Assembly: GCA_964480725.1 (NCBI GenBank)
Contig: CAYZQO010000016.1
Coordinates: 1 to 64,000 of the forward strand
Length of the DNA: 64,000 nucleotides
Source: JAFGBI01 sp964480725
Lineage (GTDB): Bacteria; Myxococcota_A; Polyangia; Polyangiales; Polyangiaceae
Reading direction: 5' to 3'
Shown piece by piece: positions 61,227 to 64,000 of the stretch. Position 1 is the first letter of the stretch, and the number at the start of each line of letters is the position of its first letter. Made by a program: the position numbers and the translations under genes. The notes under the pieces were generated by a model. The model did no database searches and had not been told where the DNA came from. It saw nothing but the letters and a program-made list of their open reading frames with translations.

Positions 61227-61754
61227 CTACGGTTGTCGGCAGGAACGGGGCACTGTGCAGGGCGAGCCGCAGTTGACCCCCATGGAATACGCCTCCACCT
61301 GGGCCGGGGATTCGCGCCCCAGGCCCTTGCGGGCCAGGCACAGGACGGCTGAGTCGTCCTCGGTGATGGAGCCGGCCGGATCGACGCAGAGCCCGTTGAT
61401 ACAGTGGCCGTACCGGGGCCCCCCCGGCTCCGGGGGGCAGTCCCGATCCGTCGCGCACTCGAGGGCGCGGCAGTCGCGCACGTCCTCCCGCGCCTCGCTG
61501 CCGGGCGCGACGCTGCAGACGACCGTGAGCAGCCCCTGCCGGTGGAGCAGCACGCCGGACCGCCCGCTCGGATCCCGCGGCCCCCCGGTCTGCTCGATCC
61601 GGCAGCCTGCCCGAGGGTCGCAGCGCGCCTCGAACCGCCGCCCCTCGGTGTCGTGCAGTGCGAAGACGGGCAGCGGTTCGCGACCGCACGCGCCGAGCGG
61701 CGCAGCGAGCACGATGGTCGCCAGCCAGGGGAGGAGCGCGCGCTGTCTGTCCAT
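61227..61754 (-). CDS. Cys-containing hypothetical lipoprotein
   Basis: The 175-residue product has a signal peptide and lipobox LGAC, then a globular body with ten cysteines in a pattern suggesting disulphides (ALECATDRDCPPEPGG, CINGLCVD, CGSPCTVPRSC). No family recognised. It is divergent from trpE; the 79-nt gap holds no clear promoter. Confidence 0.68.
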   Translation of the reverse strand: MDRQRALLPWLATIVLAAPLGACGREPLPVFALHDTEGRRFEARCDPRAGCRIEQTGGPRDPSGRSGVLLHRQGLLTVVCSVAPGSEAREDVRDCRALECATDRDCPPEPGGPRYGHCINGLCVDPAGSITEDDSAVLCLARKGLGRESPAQVEAYSMGVNCGSPCTVPRSCRQP

Positions 61755-61833
61755 CGTCCAGGGCCTCCCGTCGAGGTCGGTGATCCGGGCTCCCTGGAGC
61801 GCGGACCACGACCCCTATGGTAGCCTCTAGCCC

Positions 61834-63195
61834 GTGTTCACCAAGACCCTTGTCGTGGACGGCATCACGCCAGTGGGCGCCTACGCGTCGCTGCGCGGGG
61901 CGGCCGGCGCGGGCGCCTTCCTCCTCGAGAGCGTCGTCGCCGGCGAGCGGTGGGGGCGCTACTCCATCCTGGGCTACCGGCCGAAGTCTCAGGTGGTGGT
62001 GCGACCAGGTGACGACGTCGACCCCTACGCGCAGCTCGCGCGCCTCGTCCCCACCGGAGGCGAGGCGGACCCGGACGTGGCGAGCCGCTTCGCGCGCGCC
62101 CACATCGGCCTGGTGGCGTACGACATCGTCCACTACGCCACCAAGGTCGATCCCTGGCCCGGCTTCGAAGATCCGGTAGCCCGCTTCGTGGGCGACGCCA
62201 CGGTGATCGTGTTCGACAACCTCCGGCACACGGCGACCATTGCTGCCGCGGAGGCGGCCGAGGTCGAGCGGGCCGAGGCGGATCTGCAGAAGGTTCGCCC
62301 CCTGCCGGCGCTCCCGCCCCCGGATCCGACCGCGGTCCCAGAGGACGTCGAAGTCAGCATGTCCGACGAGGACTACGGCCGGGTGGTCGAGCGCGTGAAG
62401 GAGTACATCCTGGCCGGCGACGCCTTCCAGGTGGTGCCCGCGCGAACCTTCTCCACGCCGGTCGGTGAGGCCGATCCGTTCGACGTCTACCGGGCGCTCC
62501 GCGTGCTCTCGCCCGCGCCGTACATGTACCTGCTCGAGTTGCCCGCCGTCGCGGGGGCGCCGGCCATCGCGGTCGCGGGCGCGAGCCCGGAGACGCTGGT
62601 GCGCGTGGAGGGGCGGCAGGTCTTCCTTCGCCCCATCGCCGGGACGCGACGCCGCGGACGGACCCCCGACGAGGACGCAGCGCTCGCCGCCGAGATGCTC
62701 GCCGATCCGAAGGAGCGCGCGGAGCACGTGATGCTGATCGACCTGGCGCGGAACGACGCCGGGCGGGTCGCGGAGGCGGGGACGGTGACGGTGCCGATGT
62801 CGATGCAGGTCGAGCGCTTCAGCCACGTCATGCACCTCGTCAGCGAGGTGGAGGGACGCCTTCGTCCGGAGGCGAGCTCCTGGGACGTCGTGCGCGCGAC
62901 CTTCCCGGCCGGGACGCTCTCAGGGGCGCCCAAGGTGCGCGCGATGCAGATCATCCGCGAGCTCGAGGCCCGTCCGCGCGGGGTCTACGGCGGGGGGGTC
63001 GGCTACGTCAGCCGGGGCACGGACCTGGATTTCGCGATCGCGATCCGCACCGTCGTGATGCAACACGGGCGCTTCGAGGTGACGGCGGGCGCCGGGATCG
63101 TGGCCGACAGCGTGCCCCACCTGGAGGCCAAGGAAACCCGAAACAAGGCGCGCGCAGCGCTGGCGGCCGTTCGCGCGGCGCGCGCAGCGCGCTGA
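61834..63195 (+). CDS. trpE: Anthranilate synthase component I (TrpE)
   Basis: This enzyme of 453 aa has the chorismate-binding blocks PIAGTRRRGRTPDED, EHVMLIDLARNDAGRV and TFPAGTLSGAPKVRAM, and an N-terminal AFLLESVVAGERWGRYSILG segment for tryptophan feedback. It starts tryptophan synthesis from chorismate. The GTG at 61834 is the only sensible start. No trpG or other trp gene is in the window; the downstream genes are unrelated, so any trpG must be past the right edge or elsewhere. Confidence 0.93.
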   Translation: MFTKTLVVDGITPVGAYASLRGAAGAGAFLLESVVAGERWGRYSILGYRPKSQVVVRPGDDVDPYAQLARLVPTGGEADPDVASRFARAHIGLVAYDIVHYATKVDPWPGFEDPVARFVGDATVIVFDNLRHTATIAAAEAAEVERAEADLQKVRPLPALPPPDPTAVPEDVEVSMSDEDYGRVVERVKEYILAGDAFQVVPARTFSTPVGEADPFDVYRALRVLSPAPYMYLLELPAVAGAPAIAVAGASPETLVRVEGRQVFLRPIAGTRRRGRTPDEDAALAAEMLADPKERAEHVMLIDLARNDAGRVAEAGTVTVPMSMQVERFSHVMHLVSEVEGRLRPEASSWDVVRATFPAGTLSGAPKVRAMQIIRELEARPRGVYGGGVGYVSRGTDLDFAIAIRTVVMQHGRFEVTAGAGIVADSVPHLEAKETRNKARAALAAVRAARAAR

Positions 63196-63207
63196 CGGGG
63201 GCGCGCC

Positions 63208-63654
63208 GTGCCGGAGCGGCTCGAGCACGGCGTGCGTGCTGGCGCCGAATGGGCGCTTCGGCCCGGCGCCGCCACCGCGCTGTTCGGGGCCTCGATCTTG
63301 CTGATCGTCACCAGCGTCGCGCTCGTGCCCGCGCTGGTCCGCCGTCTGCCTGTCGACTACTTCGTCGCGTCTCCGCCCCCGCGGCCCCGCACTGCTCGCG
63401 CCCTCCTGGGGCGGGCGGCGCGAAACCTCGTCGGAGTCAGCCTCGTCTTGCTCGGGGTCGCGATGCTGGTGCTCCCCGGACAGGGGATCCTCACCATCGT
63501 CGCCGGCCTCCTCTGGCTCGATTTCCCAGGGCGCCGGGCACTTCTCCGGCGTATCGTGGTTCTTACGCCATTGCGCCGCGCCATCGAGGCGCTGCGACGC
63601 AACGCCGGCGCCCCCCCGCTCGACCTGCCCCCCGACACTCCCCCTCCGCCATGA
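63208..63654 (+). CDS. PGPGW-family membrane protein
   Basis: The 148-residue protein has two or three membrane helices and the PGPGW-type segment VLPGQGILTIVAGLLWLDFPGRRALLRRI, a variant of the family motif. Function unknown. GTG at 63208, 12 nt after trpE; it overlaps the next gene by 4 nt (ATGA), so the three probably form a unit. Confidence 0.78.
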   Translation: MPERLEHGVRAGAEWALRPGAATALFGASILLIVTSVALVPALVRRLPVDYFVASPPPRPRTARALLGRAARNLVGVSLVLLGVAMLVLPGQGILTIVAGLLWLDFPGRRALLRRIVVLTPLRRAIEALRRNAGAPPLDLPPDTPPPP

Positions 63655-64000
63655 TCGACGAGAACGCCTTCGGCCTGTGGCTCGGCTACCAGACCATCGA
63701 GAACGACGAGTACGCGGCCGAGCCCGCCGAGTTCGTCGCCCGGCTCGCGGCGTTCCACGCGGCGGCCGTCGCCTGGCTCGCGGCCGAGCGGCTGGGGGAG
63801 GGTGCCCAGGCCGTGGACCTGGGGCACGCGCTTTACGTCGAGATCGCGGCGGGCGACGAGGAGCGAGACCCGCTCGGGTGGCTTCGCGGCTGGCGCAGCG
63901 CCGTCGAGGCCGCGGGCTTCGCGACCACCGCGGTGCTAACGCACGGCGGGCGCTGGGTCGCCGACGAGGGGGACGGGACCGATCTGCCCGGCGTGGAGTG
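63651..64000 (+). CDS. Hypothetical protein, 3' end outside window
   Basis: A frame starting MIDENAFGLWLGYQTIENDEYAAEPAEFVARLAAFH at ATG 63651 (overlapping the previous stop) is open for 116 codons to the window edge. Composition and GC-rich third positions look coding. No family recognised; the right end is missing. Confidence 0.65.
   Translation, partial: MIDENAFGLWLGYQTIENDEYAAEPAEFVARLAAFHAAAVAWLAAERLGEGAQAVDLGHALYVEIAAGDEERDPLGWLRGWRSAVEAAGFATTAVLTHGGRWVADEGDGTDLPGVE

Overview
The window is very GC-rich chromosomal DNA from a bacterium that looks like a member of the Myxococcota (myxobacteria). The strongest pointer is a C-terminal MYXO-CTERM-type sorting tail on the protein at 52606-54384 (Gly-Cys-Gly-Cys, one membrane helix, Arg-rich end). 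Supporting pointers are long Cys-rich DUF4215-type repeats, a PATAN/DUF4388 domain, many small lipoproteins and frequent GTG starts. There is no plasmid or phage backbone, no intact IS element and no CRISPR array. Assignments rest on reading motifs and domain order by eye; no database search was run.

Layout. 1-4900: a histidine kinase cut by the window edge, a thioredoxin-like protein, UppP, a mannose-1-phosphate guanylyltransferase and a PlsC acyltransferase, all envelope-related. 4926-8157 (minus strand): uvrB, then rplM-rpsI with a clear sigma70-type promoter. 8390-11320: a four-domain GspE-N/HD-GYP/receiver/PATAN signalling protein and a conserved hypothetical. 11475-12315: tRNA-Cys followed by a gene-poor stretch of odd composition. 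12316-19231: homoserine dehydrogenase, a GH9 cellulase-like lipoprotein divergent from an AraC regulator, yqgE, an FGE-like protein, a START-fold protein and tRNA-Ala. 19605-25705: dnaK with a striking palindromic 3' region, then two large envelope hypotheticals. 25754-33915: a TreT-like glycosyltransferase, an HAD phosphatase, a CorC/HlyC-type protein, a DUF2254-like membrane protein, YjbQ, YihY and a Cys-rich lipoprotein. 34063-41126: a gamma-glutamylcyclotransferase-like protein, a tandem pair of two-helix membrane proteins, a coupled TPM/Tim44-zinc-ribbon pair, a broken NPCBM domain, lolA and ruvC. 41362-47887: a clan-A glycosidase lipoprotein, a glycosyltransferase, YhbY, a GlcD-type flavoprotein and tRNA-Ser.

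48596-54384 is a secreted Cys-rich block: a 16-unit DUF4215/fibro-slime lipoprotein, gluconokinase, and the MYXO-CTERM protein. 54633-55969 is a very compact methyltransferase plus PD-(D/E)XK nuclease pair joined by an ATGA overlap, read here as a small restriction-modification module. 56062-64000 holds a lipoprotein, a lone FliI/YscN-family ATPase, dnaJ, a methyltransferase fused to a perfect-heptad coiled coil, a lipoprotein, trpE, a PGPGW-type membrane protein and a gene cut by the right edge.

Most of the window is housekeeping and envelope biology. The segments most worth follow-up are the compact R-M pair, the tandem two-helix membrane proteins, the isolated secretion ATPase, the nested palindromes after dnaK, the four-domain signalling fusion and the heptad-repeat methyltransferase.
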